DNA from: Monosporascus cannonballus
Lineage: Eukaryota > Ascomycota > Sordariomycetes > Xylariales
NCBI GenBank assembly: GCA_004154925.1
Contig: QJNS01000137.1
Span: 124,001 to 188,000, forward strand
Length of the DNA stretch: 64,000 bases
Direction: 5' to 3'
The notes beneath the pieces were generated by a model. It did no database searches and was not told the origin of the DNA. It saw only the letters and a program-made list of their open reading frames with translations. The position numbers and the translations under genes were made by a program. Shown one piece after another: positions 46,978-61,059 of the stretch (positions within the stretch are counted from its first letter, which is position 1; each line of letters opens with the position of its first letter).

Positions 46978-48840
46978 ATAAAAGTAAAACGATAATTTCA
47001 TAAAATATATTGATAAAAATTATAAATCTATTTAAAATTTAAATTTTAATACAACGTTATTTAAGTAACAAAATAATAAAAATTAATAATACGGAATATT
47101 TATGTCGTTATAAATATACCATTAAAAATAAAAAATTTTATTATCGTTTTACTATTAACATAGATTATTTTCGTCGTTTAATTACTTAACAGATTATATT
47201 TTCGAAATTAAAATAATCTGAAAATAACGCTAAAATCGTTTCAAAATTATGTGTAAAAATAAATCTATTTATAATAAAATTTATATATAATTCTATTATA
47301 TAATTGGCGTATTCGAATCGATTAAAATTAATTTCTTAAATTAAGTTCACGAAATTAACAAGTAAAGTAATAAAAGTAATATTTTAATTTGTAAAACTAA
47401 AATTAAAAATATTTATATTTATATATTTTTAATATAATATCAATTATACTACTAACGCAATATTATCGATAAGTTATAAATAAAGTAAAAAAGATATAAT
47501 ATAATTTATAAAACGTAAATATAATTTTGATTCATTATTACTGTACTAATTCTATAAATATTGTTAATTATAATTTAGTTTAAGAATTCAACGTTTTTGT
47601 CACGTCGCATTAATATTTTATGACAACGCCGTAAACATTACGTTAATTATTACAAATTACTAACATTTAGTAAAATATACCAAAAGTTAACATTTTTTTT
47701 AATAATATATATAAAGATTTAATTTATATTAGCGTTATATTTCTAATTAAGAGCTTACAAATTGTAGTAATTTTAACTCTTACTTTATTTAATTATACAT
47801 GTTCGAACTTAAAGAAATTGGAAATATTTAATAAACATTATAATATTGCTTTATTAATAATTTAGCCATTAAATAGACGATTACAGAAAATCCTATTTAT
47901 TTTATTATTAAAAAGATTTTTAAACCATTAAATTTATATTTAGTTATTTCCAAATCGAAATGTAATATTTATAGAATAAAAATCTTTTAAAGTTCTTTCT
48001 TAATTTTTTATTATAATATAATAACATCTAAAATTAGCAATTATTTATTTTAATCTAATAAACATATAAAGTCATTGATAAAATCGATAAACGTTATTAA
48101 ATATTATTGAAATTAACTTAATATATAAATAATAATAAAGCTTTGATTTAGAAATTATACTGTATTATTTCAGTTACTTTATTTTTATAATAATAATATA
48201 AATTTTATAAATTTTATAATTATATTACCCATTATATTAGGTATATATAAATCAATCCTATTTTAAAATCGCTAAACTATATATATAATATAGTGTATAA
48301 CTGATCAATAAACGTTTCGATTAATAATATACTTTTTAACGAATTATTAAATGTTTAATCTTATCTTTAAAAATACACGATTTTATATTACGAAAATTGT
48401 AATTTTTTATTATATTGAAAAAACGTTATACAATTTGATTAGAAATTAAAAAATAATTAATTTCGACATGATTTTAAATAAAATATTAACGAATTATATT
48501 AAGATTTTTTAAAATCGTAATTGGGTATTATAAGTGTTTTATAATAATTAAATACTTTTGCAAATATCAATTTTTAAAAGTAGATTATTTCGCTTATTAA
48601 AATAATTATTTTGTAACAATTAAACGTTTTCGAAATTCATTTTATATAGTTATAATCTAATTAATAATAAGTAAACGATTATAGAATTAATACTTTCTAG
48701 ATAATAATTATTTAATCTATTGTGTTAATTATTTTACGATTGGATATTAGATTTAAAATTACTTTTTTATTATTTTAAACCTTAACAGATTTCTGTATAA
48801 CCCGTAAATATATTTTTAAACATATTTAAAAGGACTTATA
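46978..48840. other. AT desert
   Basis: Very AT-rich, no gene or repeat boundary supported. Confidence 0.45.
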
Positions 48841-49118
48841 TTATTCGACTAACGTTTTAACAGTATAAAGTTAAAAATAAATTGCATTATAACGGTAATA
48901 AAATAAAGGAATACGAAAAATTCTTTAAAATTTCCAAATCGAGAAAAAATATTATATTACTATTTTATTTTTATTTAAAGGCGAGCGTATTAATATCCGT
49001 ATTACCTGTTGTTAAAATCGACAAATTTGGGATATTATATTTAAAAAGCACCGTAATAATGACGGATCGAGAGTATAATATAATAATTATTATAGCAAAA
49101 TTATATCGACTATTATAA
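48840..49118 (+). pseudogene. Possible coding fossil next to a dispersed repeat
   Basis: A plus-strand frame of about 90 codons ending in TAA at 49116-49118. The second half looks protein-like: KASVLISVLPVVKIDKFGIL, then YLKSTVIMTDREYN and IAKLYRLL. It sits directly upstream of the repeat copy at 49125. The other copy of that repeat (21598) has no such frame before it. It could be a chance frame in AT-rich DNA. No function proposed. Confidence 0.25.
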
Positions 49119-49124
49119 ACTTTT

Positions 49125-49370
49125 TAAAGTATAATAAATTATTACGACGTTATATCTTTTTTTAGTTCTAGAAAATATTTTATTATTACAAAAAAAGGAA
49201 AAGTTTATTTAATAAGCGCGTAACGTTTAGATATATATAGTAAAACAGCCGCTTTTCTAGTGTCGTAATAAAATAACTTCGATTTTTTTTCAAGATTTAA
49301 GATATAAGTAATCGTAAAGCTCGTATAGCTACAATAGTAAAATTACTAATTGTATTATTATATATCGAGA
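49125..49370. repeat. Diverged dispersed repeat, copy 2
   Basis: Same orientation as 21598-21950. The core TTTATTTAATAAGCGCGTAA at about 49205 is the strongest match. Confidence 0.5.
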
Positions 49371-50429
49371 TCTTTTAAAATATTTTCATAAAAAAACCTC
49401 GTATATAAACCTTTCGATTAGTATAGATAATAGATACTATATTACAATTATACTAAAATTAAGATTGGTGAAATTTAAAACTGTGTTATGATTTAATAAT
49501 ATAATTATTACTATATATAAATTAGTTATAACCTTTTTAAAATAGTCTTTATAGAAAGAATTTATTTAATTACATTTTTAATAATATAAGTTATAACTAC
49601 AACGTTAAATTTATAAAAGATTTTATATAAAAAGTTTATTTAAAACGAAAGGTTTAATCTATTTTGTTAATGTTTTTATTAATTATTGTAATTGTAAAAA
49701 CTAAACTCTTAGTTTTTCTATTACTAATTAGCTTCGTAAAGAATTTTTTATTTTTTATAAATAATATAATCATATTATAATAACTAAATAAGGTAAAGAT
49801 TATAATACTAATTATATTTACAAATTATAAATTATATATTTAAACCCAATTACATATATAGAAAATTCTTATACGCTATATTTTAAACTACAACTATTAT
49901 AAATATTATTTTTAAATACGATAATTAGTTAATAATATTTGCGATTAGGATGGATTATATCTTAGTTTTATAAAGTCTTACTTTAAAGCCCTCTAATGCG
50001 TAATTGCTGACAAGCGTCGACTTTGATAAATCTTATACTCGCTAGCTGATTCGAAAAAGTGAAAATGTTAAACTTTTTAAACAATATAATTTTATTTTGA
50101 ATTCAACGTTTTTCGTTTATTTTTTTATCATTCATTTTTATATCGTTATTATCTTTTTATATATAGAAAAAAAGTTTTTCTTAATTTGTTTTCTTAATTT
50201 TCGTAATTGTTTAATTGTTATATAATCGTAACTCGGAACATTATATTAATTTATTGTCAAGCCGTTTTTACTTATGTTAAGACCTTAGTTACTTTTATAT
50301 TTTATTGTATTTATAATAGCAATTTTTAAAATTTTTTAAATTTGAAATGTAATACTAATTTTATTAATGTTTCTCTTTTTTAGAAGATAATCGATAGCTA
50401 TAAACTAAAGTGAATCAATATTCGACAAA
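49371..50429. other. AT desert with a slightly GC-richer patch
   Basis: 49970-50050 is somewhat GC-richer (GCTGACAAGCGTCGACTTTG) but codes for nothing recognisable. Confidence 0.4.
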
Positions 50430-50590
50430 TTGCAAAGCATATTTTAAAAAGTGAATATATCAGGTTATTTCCATCTAGCGTTTATTATTAATTGCTATAT
50501 AGTAGATTTATACTAGTAAGTAAATTGACGGTTAATCGATTATTAGTCATACTTTTGTAAAAGGTAAATATTTTTAATTAATTATTTCTT
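50430..50590. repeat. Direct repeat pair, copy 1
   Basis: Aligns with 57615-57775 over about 150 bp, e.g. GTAGATTTATACTAGTAAGT here against GTTGATTTATATTAGTAAAT there, followed by AAATTGACGGTTAATCGATT against AAATTAACCGTTGGTCGATT. Differences are largely transitions. AT-rich, non-coding. Confidence 0.55.
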
Positions 50591-53529
50591 TTTTTAAATT
50601 TTTAATTGTGAATAATATTATTAAGTTAATATAATCTATTTATAAATTTAACTGTATCTGTTAATCGAAAATATTTCGTTCGTAAATAGATAAGTTATAT
50701 TATATTATAAGTAGTTGTCGTAATAATTAATATATATTATAGTGTGATAATATATATAACTAGTCTTTATAAAGTGGATTAGGATGTCCAAACCTCAATT
50801 AAAGTTTGGAATTGCTGATCTTTTAGTATTGTTGTTAGCGTCGGACTCTCGCTATCTCTTATATAGGTAATTAATCTTATTCCGCTTAATATCTTATTTT
50901 AATTTATATTTTAATTTTATTTTATTTCACTTTTTCTCTTTTTGTGGTTTGTTGTGTGTATTTTATTTAATCTTCTTTATATTTGTTTTCTTATTATTTC
51001 TCGTTCGTTTTATATATAATTTCTGTTTTACTTCTGTTTATTATATTTTTTATAAGAAAGTTCGCTAGAAATAATACTTTAATATTCATAATAATTACGA
51101 TTTTTAACGGTATTTTCTTAATATCAATAATAAACTAGATTTTAATTGTATGACAAAAGGTAATAAGGTGTCTTATATTTACGTAACGTAATAGTATTTT
51201 TGATTATTATAAAGTTTATCTTTAAATTTCGAATATTTTAAATTATATCGTAATTAATTATTTTAATAAAGCTTTTTACATAATAAATAATCCTGTTTAA
51301 TAATAATAATATTACTATTTAATTCTTAACTGAAAACCGGGTAATTTTAGAGATACTATTTAAATAATATTTTTTAATTCGATACGAATAATTAGAAATT
51401 AATTAACGAATTTGAAAAAGTTCGTAGTGCGAGCACTTAATATAAATAAAACGACGTATTTGAAATCGATTATCGACTCGACGTTTTTTACAAATCCGAA
51501 TTCGCTTTCGAAATAATTATTTTTACGAAATATCGTTTTTTTCGTATATTAGAATAAATTTCTAATAATCGAATATAGATATAAAAATTTATTTTAAACC
51601 TGATTTTACACGTTTATAAATTTAAATTATATTTATAAACTGCTGAAGTTGTATTTATTACCTTTGTAATTAAATTTTAATTAACAGTAATTTTAAGATC
51701 TGGTTATAAATAAAGTAATTTTTTAAAAACGTTATATCGCTACATTACTTATTTACAAATATTTCTCGCTTATTTTTCGACGTTTTAACAAAGTTTTAAA
51801 ATTTGTTAATAATTATATTAAAAAACCTTATATCTAGTAAAACTGTTATTACGCTTAAATATATTAAGTATTTCAAAGACAACATTTTATGTTCGATTAC
51901 TAACAAAATATATTTCCGTTATTTAGGCTTTATTTTTGGTAAACCTCAAAATAGTTTTAAATTTCTTTTGAATTTTACGGTTAATAAAATTAATAAACGT
52001 ATTTTCCCTTTGCTATTATATATTTTTTATAATTAATTTTGAATATTTTTACATTACTATCTTTAATATATTAATTAAAATTGAATCAATATAAAGCCGG
52101 AATAAGTAAATATAAAATATTGGTTTCGGAATATAAATTTTATATTTTTATATTATTTATGGTTTTCTATTTATTGTTTCTTTTATTTATGAAAAAAGTA
52201 CAATTTACACTTATTATTTCTAAACGTAATATAAAATTGAAATATTAAATATAAATTTATATTTAATAAAAAAAGCCGAATATTTTTATATTATTATTTA
52301 AAATATAATTATTTTTAAACTTATTACATATATATAGTGATATTTAATTGATTAAGTTTTAATTTATATATATTAAAATCAAGTTTTATTAAAAATATAA
52401 AAGAAATCATATAACAAATGGTTTAACTTTAATAATTTAATTTTATATTTATTGAACGATCAATTTGTAATAAAAATATTATTATTTTATAATTTCAGGT
52501 TACTTTATAATTTATATAGGTATTTAATATTTTTATAACGTTATAATATTTTATGTGTATGTTTAAAATGTATCCGAGATTTTTATGTATTATATTTACA
52601 AATTAACTTTGTTAGTTAATTAAATATTTACGTTATTTTCGATTATTCTAGTAACGGACGATATCTTTTATTAGATAAAATAATATTATTTAAACAATAT
52701 TTTATTGTTCTCTATGTAAAGCTTTTATAAAAGTATTAACAATATACTATAAATTTATTAATATTTAATAAATAGTAATATTGTATATATTAAAACATTT
52801 GTCTCTTCTTTAATCATAATTCGACTATAAATAAGCACAACTTTTTTACTATTAAATATAAAGATTTTAATTAGTAAACTTACATGTTACTTTAAGTAAA
52901 ATCTTATAAATATATATCGTTAATTACAATATTCTTTGAGATTATTATTTTCTAATATTTGTATATTGTTCGATAAATAGCTGTTAATTTTTAAAGTACT
53001 TTTGTATATCTTTTATAGTTTTTAAAACTTTTTCTAAAAGGTATTTTATTATTTTTAAATAATATTTATATAAAATTTCGAGCGAGAAACAGCCTATAAA
53101 TACGTTTCGAATATTATTATATATAAATATTACGTTTTATTATAATTTGATTTATTATTTTATGATATCTTTATGTAATTAAAGAAATAATATTTCAAAA
53201 TTTAATAAATACATTTTGTTTATTTACCGATTTACGAATATTAAGCTTTTAACATTTATTGTTTTGTTTTTTATCTTTTACAAAACTCTAGTTAAAATTA
53301 GTTTTTCAATAATATACTTTTATTAATAATAATCTTCATCGTCGTATCGAATTTATATTTTACTTTATTGTAGAATAATAAGAATAATTGTAATATAATT
53401 AAATTTTAATTATAAAAACAAATAAATTTAATTTCGTAAACTAGTTCACGATTATTAAAATGACATTGTATTTTATCTTCTTCAATTTTAAATTTTTAAA
53501 AGTTTTATAATATAATTTAAGAAAATATT
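50591..53529. other. AT desert
   Basis: A small patch at 50760-50875 is GC-richer and holds a 6-bp hairpin (CCAAAC / GTTTGG at about 50789-50810). The 77-codon plus-strand frame at 51803-52036 has the low complexity expected of AT-rich noise. No supported gene. Confidence 0.4.
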
Positions 53530-53790
53530 GAATTGAGAAAAGGGCTAATCTAAATGTATAGGATACAGAACATCTTGATTAGAACTTGGGAGTGGAAATT
53601 GTCTGGCGTCCCTTTGCTATGGAAAGCTGCATACCAAAGTTGACAGGTCAGCATTTTATAAACCGCCGCCGACCCACTTGGAAATGCTAGAACCTTTAAC
53701 AACAAACATCGTCGATGCCTAACAGCTAGCTATCACCTTGCAGCCTAGCAACCCAACACCAACTCCACTTCAATATTTCGGGAAAAACTA
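53530..53790. other. GC-richer island in the AT desert
   Basis: About 260 bp without RIP character, e.g. GGCGTCCCTTTGCTATGGAA and CCGCCGCCGACCCACTTGG. One frame of about 47 codons (GNCLASLCYGKLHTK ...PPPTHLEMLEPL) ends in TAA; no start or family is evident. It may be a relic of single-copy DNA or of an unmutated repeat. Confidence 0.4.
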
Positions 53791-56700
53791 TTTAAATAAT
53801 ATACTTAGAGACTAAATGAATTTGTGCACTTGTATATTTCTTATATAAATATACCATTTTTATTTTATTATAACAAGTTATAAAAATAGTAAAGTAATAG
53901 GCGAATATCTATGCGTATATTAATATATAAATATTGATTCTTTATTGTAATTTAACGTTTTATTTATATTATATATGGATGGAAACTAAACTTTTACGTA
54001 TTAATAATCTTTTACTTTGTAAAAATTTATATTCTATATAATAATACGTAAAGTGATATTTTCGTAACGATAATTTCAGCATTTATTAAACCCTTTAACG
54101 TATTATTTAAAACATAATTAAGTTAACTAAATATCAATATAAATCTTGTTTTTACTTAACGTTATTTAATTTATTTATATTATTATATCCGGTCTAAAAA
54201 GCCTATATTTTAATAGAAAATTAGTGAACGCGTAGATTTAATTAACTAATTAGTGTAACAAAAATTATAATTATTTCTATATTTTATAGCGAAAATTTAT
54301 TAGGGTTTAATAACATAAATACTTTTAATATATTTTTTGAAATATTTTTCGTTACATTTTCTTAATAAAATATTTAGGTTTTTGATTTCAACGGTTAAAT
54401 ATATTTTATATATTTTGTTTTTAAATTATTAAGATATTAACTGAATAATTATTTCTTTAAACCATTTTATAATAGAATTAAGAATTTATTATAAGAATAT
54501 AAAATCTTAGTTAAGTTTAAAAGTTCTATTCGACTTAACCTTTAATTCTTTTTATTAATTTTATGACCTTTAAATTATTAAATTATAATTTTCGAACTTA
54601 ATCGTAAAATTTTCGAAAAAGGTTAATTATAATGTTATTTTGTTTTAAAACAAGTCTCTTATTAAAAAGAGTAAAATGTATTAATTATATATAATAATTT
54701 TAATATTAGTTTTATATTTTATTTTTAAAACATAATTATAATATAGTTATAATTTGCATTTAGTATTATTTCATTGTTAATCGCATTATTGTTATAATAT
54801 ATTTTTGTACTATTAAATATTAATAATAAAATTTGTTAATATATAAATTTTTAACTTTTTTTGAAAAGTGTTTATAATTATATAACGAAAATGTTTCTTT
54901 CTTACGCAAATATCCATTGTTTAAATTTGCATTACTTAGAATTTGTTCAAAAAATTTAACGACAAATAAGTTTTGTATTAGTTTTACGAAGTATCTTATT
55001 TTTTATAATATATTAAAATACGTTATATATATATAATTACTTTTGGTATACTTCTCGGCATATTATATGCAAATTTTATTTTTTTGGCAACCTAAAAATT
55101 ATAATATTATAAAAAGTGTTTTATATATAATCTAGGTATTTCAATAATATATTTACGAGATTTATAATATTCAGTTGATATAAAATTTGAAGATTAAATT
55201 AAGAAAATTAATAGATTTAGCGAATTAATATTTCCAAGTTATGGGTTAATATTTTTATAATATCTTTTAACGTTATATAATTAGTAAATGTGAAAATATT
55301 TATACTTTTAAAACATTAACATTGATATTTAAAATATTTTAAGAAATAATTAATAGTTATTAAAGTTATTTCTAAATGAATTAAAGATAATTTATATATA
55401 TCTTTTCCTTATTTAAAAAAATAGTTATATTATTTTTATAATATGTATATATATATTTATAATTTATAGTTCATTTTTTATTTTATATGTATAAATGTAA
55501 AATATAACCAGTATATTAATAAGGTTGAACGGTATAACCGTAGTTCTAAATTGTTTATAACGTATTGAGAAAACGGCTTTTTAGTAATCAGTGTTTTTGT
55601 AAAATTTTAATGTAGTAATAAGTATTTTTAAAATTAATTTTCGAAAATATTTTAATTAATTTCAAATGATTAATCATTTTTAAAATTAAAGATTATTATT
55701 CTTTAAATACGAATAATATTAATATTTTTACGTTTATTTCTTAGTAACGTAGTTATTTTATTTTTATATCTTTTCAAATATTTCTTAAATACTTGTTTTT
55801 AAATTTTGAAATCAGAATAAATCAAAGCGAATAAGGATATCTTCTCTAAAATTATGTTTATTATATATTTTACGCCTGATGTATAAAAACTATTTTCTTT
55901 ATTCTACGGGAATATATTTGTCATAAATTGCCAGATATATAAAAACCATTAATTTACTTTTATTTCTATTCTTTTTCAAGTTTTAGAACATTTAAGTTTT
56001 AGTTTAAATTTATTAGATTAATGCTATAAATTTATTTATTAGAGAGCGTTAAATTTGCCATTTTATATCCCTTAATCGTTTATAACGGTTTTTAAAATTA
56101 TTAATATATGGCTATATTTAATTTATTTTTAATAATTTAAAAAATGAGAAGTCGGGTATTTTGCGTTTATAATATATTATAAAATAAGTTTATTTAAAAT
56201 ATCGGTTTTTTTCGCCATTATTAATTATATTAATACCTATTTCGTAAATCTTTTAATATTTGATATATATGTTATTAATATCGATAAAGCCAGCAATATA
56301 TATGGCAATTAATTAAAAATTACGGTTTTTTAAACTGTTAATTATAATGTTTATTTATCTTTCCGTATTTATATTTGTTTTTATTATTATATTTTCTAAA
56401 TCTTCGTTTAAAAAGCGTTTTTAAAATGTAATTATACTTCAAAATCTTTTAGAATTATTGGCCGAAAAAATTAAAACATATAAATTGATTTCTATTTTTT
56501 TTAAATTCACGTTTAAGATTTAATTTAATTTATCGTTATATATTATAACGTTTTATACGGTTTTTGAAAGTCGATTTCCTTAAGATCTAAATAAAATGAT
56601 TTTAGTATCTTTTTTAAAATTATAATATTTAAATAAGATTTATTAGGAATTGACAATATTAACGTACCTAAATTTATTTTAATAAGAATTAAATCAACGA

Positions 56701-57614
56701 TTATCCGATTTTCGAATATAAAAACGTTTACAATCTTTATTATTTTTATATAATAATTTTAATTTCTTTCTCAAGTTTTTATAAAGGCGTTAAAATGAAA
56801 TCGAATATGTTATTAACATTGTATCTTGTTTATTACGTTATTAATTCGTTTATATTTAACGTTTTTTAATTATAAAATGTTTTATAATTTCACTTTTAAT
56901 TTATAAAAACAATTAAAAATAAAAGTTTAGAAATTCTTTATATTTGATATTTTATTATTAAATTAATTAAGGCTAATATAATATAATTATGAAACATATA
57001 TTACAAAAATGAGTTGTTTTAGTTTTTCGACTTAATGCTTAATAGTATGGTTTATTTAATCTTTTTAAATTAATATATATTCGCTAAATTTGGGATAATC
57101 ATTATCTAATATTTAGGTATTATTGTTAAGGTTTTATAATAATATTTTAATTAATATAATAATATTTTTTAATTTATATTATCATCTATTATTTAGTTAA
57201 TTATTAGAATACTTTTTGATATTATTCGTTTTATTAAATAATAATTTCTGACACTTATTTTTATTATTTTAAATTTTGAGATATAATTATTATTTTGCTT
57301 TCGTTTTCTGACCGTTTCATTTACGGCTATTAAGATGTATTTTTATTATATATATATATAAGGATTTAAAATTTTGGAACTCGTAAATCTTTATTTATTA
57401 ATGCTTAATTATAAGCTTTTTACTTATTTTCGTAACGTAATCGATCATTAGTTAATTAGCTTTTGATCGGCGGTTTTTCTGACCGGTAACTTAAATTCGT
57501 TTTGTAATCTGCAAATTTTGTTTTTAATAAATCTTGCATTATTTTTCAAAGTAAATATAAAAAATAAGAAAATAATGAATAATTATACGTTAAGACAAGA
57601 TAATTTAGAACTCA
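53791..57614. other. AT desert
   Basis: No gene, RNA or repeat boundary supported. Confidence 0.4.
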
Positions 57615-57775
57615 TTATAAAATATATTTTGAAAAGTTTATATACTAGATTATTTTTATTCCGCGGTTTTTATTAGTTATTAAATAGTTGATTTATATTA
57701 GTAAATAAATTAACCGTTGGTCGATTAATTGCTATAACTTTATAATAGCTATATTTTTAAATTACTATTTCTTTA
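57615..57775. repeat. Direct repeat pair, copy 2
   Basis: Partner of 50430-50590, same orientation. Confidence 0.55.
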
Positions 57776-58988
57776 AATATTTTAAAATATCAATATTTAG
57801 TTATTTAATCGAAATTTCTATGGCATTTAGCATTTAAAATCTTGAAATATATTTTGTCGTGATTATAATATTTAATTTAAATTTAACTCTCTTAATAGTA
57901 TTATTAAATTTCAAGATCTTTAATATGATACTTAACTTAAAAAGCTCTAGCCTTGAAAATATAAATACTTATCAATTTAAATTATTAATGTTTTATATTA
58001 CTAATTTGAGTTTAAGATTAATTATATTAAAGTATTGTCGTAATTGAGTATAAACTATTTAATTATAAATTTTTGCGTTATATTTTTCATTTTTAAATAA
58101 TATTTAAAATATTTATTCAAATTTTCGATATTTATTATTAAGATATAATTTGTTTATATTCCAAAAGATGAAATAAAGTATTGCTTTAATATCGGCTGAA
58201 ACTAAATAACTATATTTTTAGTTTATTTTTTATTAAAAGTTTTACTAATAATATAAAACTTAATAATCGAATCGGAACATATCCGAATTATATCCGACAT
58301 TAACCTAAAAATAATTTTAATTTAATCAAAATTTTGTTAAAAAATTCAAAGATATTAAATAATATATATCGTGCAAAGTATATCGTGTAATGATTTTCTA
58401 TATATTTAGCTCAGCCTTGAAGTTTGAACTTAAAACTATTTTGTAAAAGGTGTTGAATTGTTTTTAATTTCTTATTTATACCAATTAAATAAATAAAACC
58501 GTTTCGTATTACTTTTTGTTCGAAATACGAGTTTTAATTTTCCGTCTTTTTAAACGATTATAAACTTTTCCAAATTATTTAGCGAAAATATGTTTCTCTT
58601 TTTTTAAACCGAGAAACTTTTTCGATAAATTAATTTAAGTGTTAAATCATTTCTTTTTAAATAAAAGCATTTTTTTCTATTTTATGTACTTTTTAAAAAC
58701 TTTATAAAGTAATTTAATTTCGATTTATTTATTATCAAATATACTATAGAAAATGTTATGTGCAATTTAACGGTATTATTAAAGAACAATTTATAATATA
58801 TAATTATTAAAAATTTTAATTAATTATTAAATTTTAATTGTATAGATTTATATTTTTAAAAACATTGTACAAGTTTAAGTAATTGTATTACTTCAATATA
58901 TATAATAATATTTGTATTAATTATTAAATTAATATTCACTAAATTATAAAATAGTTAACGTATATATATTTGATTTATTAATATATTA
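57776..58988. other. AT desert
   Basis: The 62-codon frame at 57859-58047 is low complexity and is not called. Confidence 0.4.
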
Positions 58989-59149
58989 CCAGTAAATTAA
59001 TAATTCGGCTTATTAACTTACTACTAATAAGTTAGTAATCCGGCTCACTAGTTCACCACCGATAAGTTGGTGATCCATCACGTAACTTGACCCACTTCAC
59101 TTAGTTGTTCCCTTTGCGACCGTCTCTGGGAGCCGTGACTTGCTAGGTC
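58989..59149 (-). repeat. Truncated B-type LTR
   Basis: Reverse orientation. Starts at 59149 with TGTTACGACCTAGCAAG, keeps the GGTCGYAA inner arm of the terminal hairpin and about three 35-bp minisatellite units (GGATTACTAACTTATTAG...), then breaks off into AT desert. The 3' two thirds of the LTR and any internal region on that side are missing. The hairpin end is little decayed; the minisatellite end is more decayed. Confidence 0.78.
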
Positions 59150-59440
59150 GTAACATCTGAGATGTAACCTACCTCTTCGAGGCAATGAACCCTACTGCTT
59201 CTCGTGGTAACTTCGATCTGCTACGCCGCCTTGTGCTCAGCCCATCCGCTTGCAATCGTCGTTGTAATTATGTGCTCTTTTTGTCCATGTTAATGTCGTC
59301 CTGCAAACACATATCGCACCATGGAATAGCAAGATCATAAACCCCTTTCCCGTCTGTAGGGTTTGCAATGGATACCCAATAGGTCCCCATTGACTACCCA
59401 CGACCGTAAGTGGGTAACCGTAAGTAATCTTGGCATTTTT
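59150..59440. other. GC-richer island abutting the truncated LTR
   Basis: About 290 bp with near-normal composition and no RIP character. It lies outside the start of the B-type LTR, so it is either the target DNA or the 3' internal end of a lost element. It contains the short frame at 59268-59390. There is also an inverted ACCCACTTACGG / CCGTAAGTGGGT motif at about 59395-59418. Confidence 0.5.
59268..59390 (-). CDS. Short hypothetical frame, 40 codons
   Basis: ATG at 59390 to TAA at 59268-59270. Reads MGTYWVSIANPTDGKGVYDL then AIPWCDMCLQDDINMDKKST. Unlike every other frame in the region it uses unmutated codons and has a CxxC pair. The frame stays open beyond the TAA for about 30 more codons. 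The IPxCxxC segment is reminiscent of the start of the Cys motif in the antisense genes of A and B, but the match is too short to prove homology. It may be an exon or a fragment. Confidence 0.3.
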   Translation of the reverse strand: MGTYWVSIANPTDGKGVYDLAIPWCDMCLQDDINMDKKST

Positions 59441-61059
59441 TCCAAAATACTTAGGATTACTTATTTACAAATTAATTACTGACAAGTACTTATTAAATAG
59501 AAATTATAATAATATTAAAATAAAACTAATTAAAAATTTTATTTATTTTGAATATAAAATTATTATTAAATTTATATTAATTTACACACTAATTATTTTA
59601 TTTTATATATTGCGCAGAATTAATTATAAACTATTTAATTTAAATCAATTACTTAATTTATGAAAGTTTATGAATTAAATAAATTTACGAATAACTTTAT
59701 TTTTTTAAATACAATTAAATAAAATACGATGTTTTCGAATTATTACGTTATTGTATTATTTTCAAATTAAATCGAGTTGAAAAAATGGAAAAATTAAAAT
59801 TTACGAAATATGCAGATATTATAAGCGAAAGAAATTTAATAACTTAATAATTATAAATTAAAAACATGAAAGGAGTTTAAAAGATAATTAAAATGATAAA
59901 ACTTATATTTCGAATTAACCAGATATATTAATACGAAAATTAATAGGTTAGTAAAATAATTAATTCATTAATTTATCGAATTATATAATATTAAAAAAAT
60001 ATTTTAAATGTATATATTATTTAAATTTCTTAAAGTAGAATATAGAAAAACTAAAGCTTTATAACCCTTATTAAAGTCTTTTATTATTTGTTGTTTAAAA
60101 GCAAATATCAGCAAAAATATAAAAATAATAAAAAATATAAATAATTTAAATATTATTTTTTAATAAAAGTATAATACTAAATTTTCAATTTAATTTTAAG
60201 CATTAAACGTTAATTACGTAAATAATAAAGACTTTCTTTTACTTTTCAAGATCAAATTTCTAAAACTTTTAAAAACTATTTCATTTAATAAATATAACTA
60301 TAATATAATTAATATCATAAATTTAATTTTTACCGAATATATATGTGAATGTATATTTAATTAATTTATTTTGGATTAATATTTCATAAAAGTATTACAA
60401 TTTTTATATTTCCATTAACATAGTTCTTATTAAATATATATAATAATAATATTAATAATTATTTAAACAAAATATTTCATATATAAGAATATCGGATTAA
60501 AATATAAATTAGATTTAGATCTATAATTAAATATTTAAAACATATTGAATAAATACATAAAAATATTAAATAGAAAAATAATAAAATAATAAAAAAAGAT
60601 TTTATTTTTTCTATAATAAATAGTATAATCTTCAATCAATCCAAAATAAATCTTATTAATTTAAAACGTTATTTAATTATAATATATATTATATTATTGA
60701 TTTTTAAATCTTAATTTATTTTTAAATTTGAAAAAATTGAAAATAATATTAAGCCCTATTATTTTACTATATAGAAACAATTTATTTAGTTGTTTGAAAA
60801 ATATTTTTCGAAAATAAATTTGTATTTTTTATGTTTAAGAATTTATAAAAAACTATTGTTTAAATTAATAAATTTATAAATTATTTTTCATTATTTTATT
60901 ATGTTATAGCACAATTTAAAATTAATATTATTTTAAGTTATAAATTATTTAGAATGTTTATTTTATAAATAATTAAAAATAATTAATACGAACTTTAATA
61001 CGTCATCAAAATCGGATCTTATAACAAATTATTAGCGATATTTATAATATTTTTATAGA
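59441..61059. other. AT desert
   Basis: The 77-codon frame at 59430-59663 is mostly Ile/Leu/Asn/Lys noise. Nothing else recognised. Confidence 0.4.

Noticed and set aside
51803..52036. 77-codon plus-strand frame in the desert
   Set aside because: Low complexity Ile/Lys/Asn/Phe, no RIP-type interruptions in a sustained longer frame, no neighbour support.
59430..59663. 77-codon plus-strand frame
   Set aside because: Starts in the island but soon becomes AT noise; no motif.
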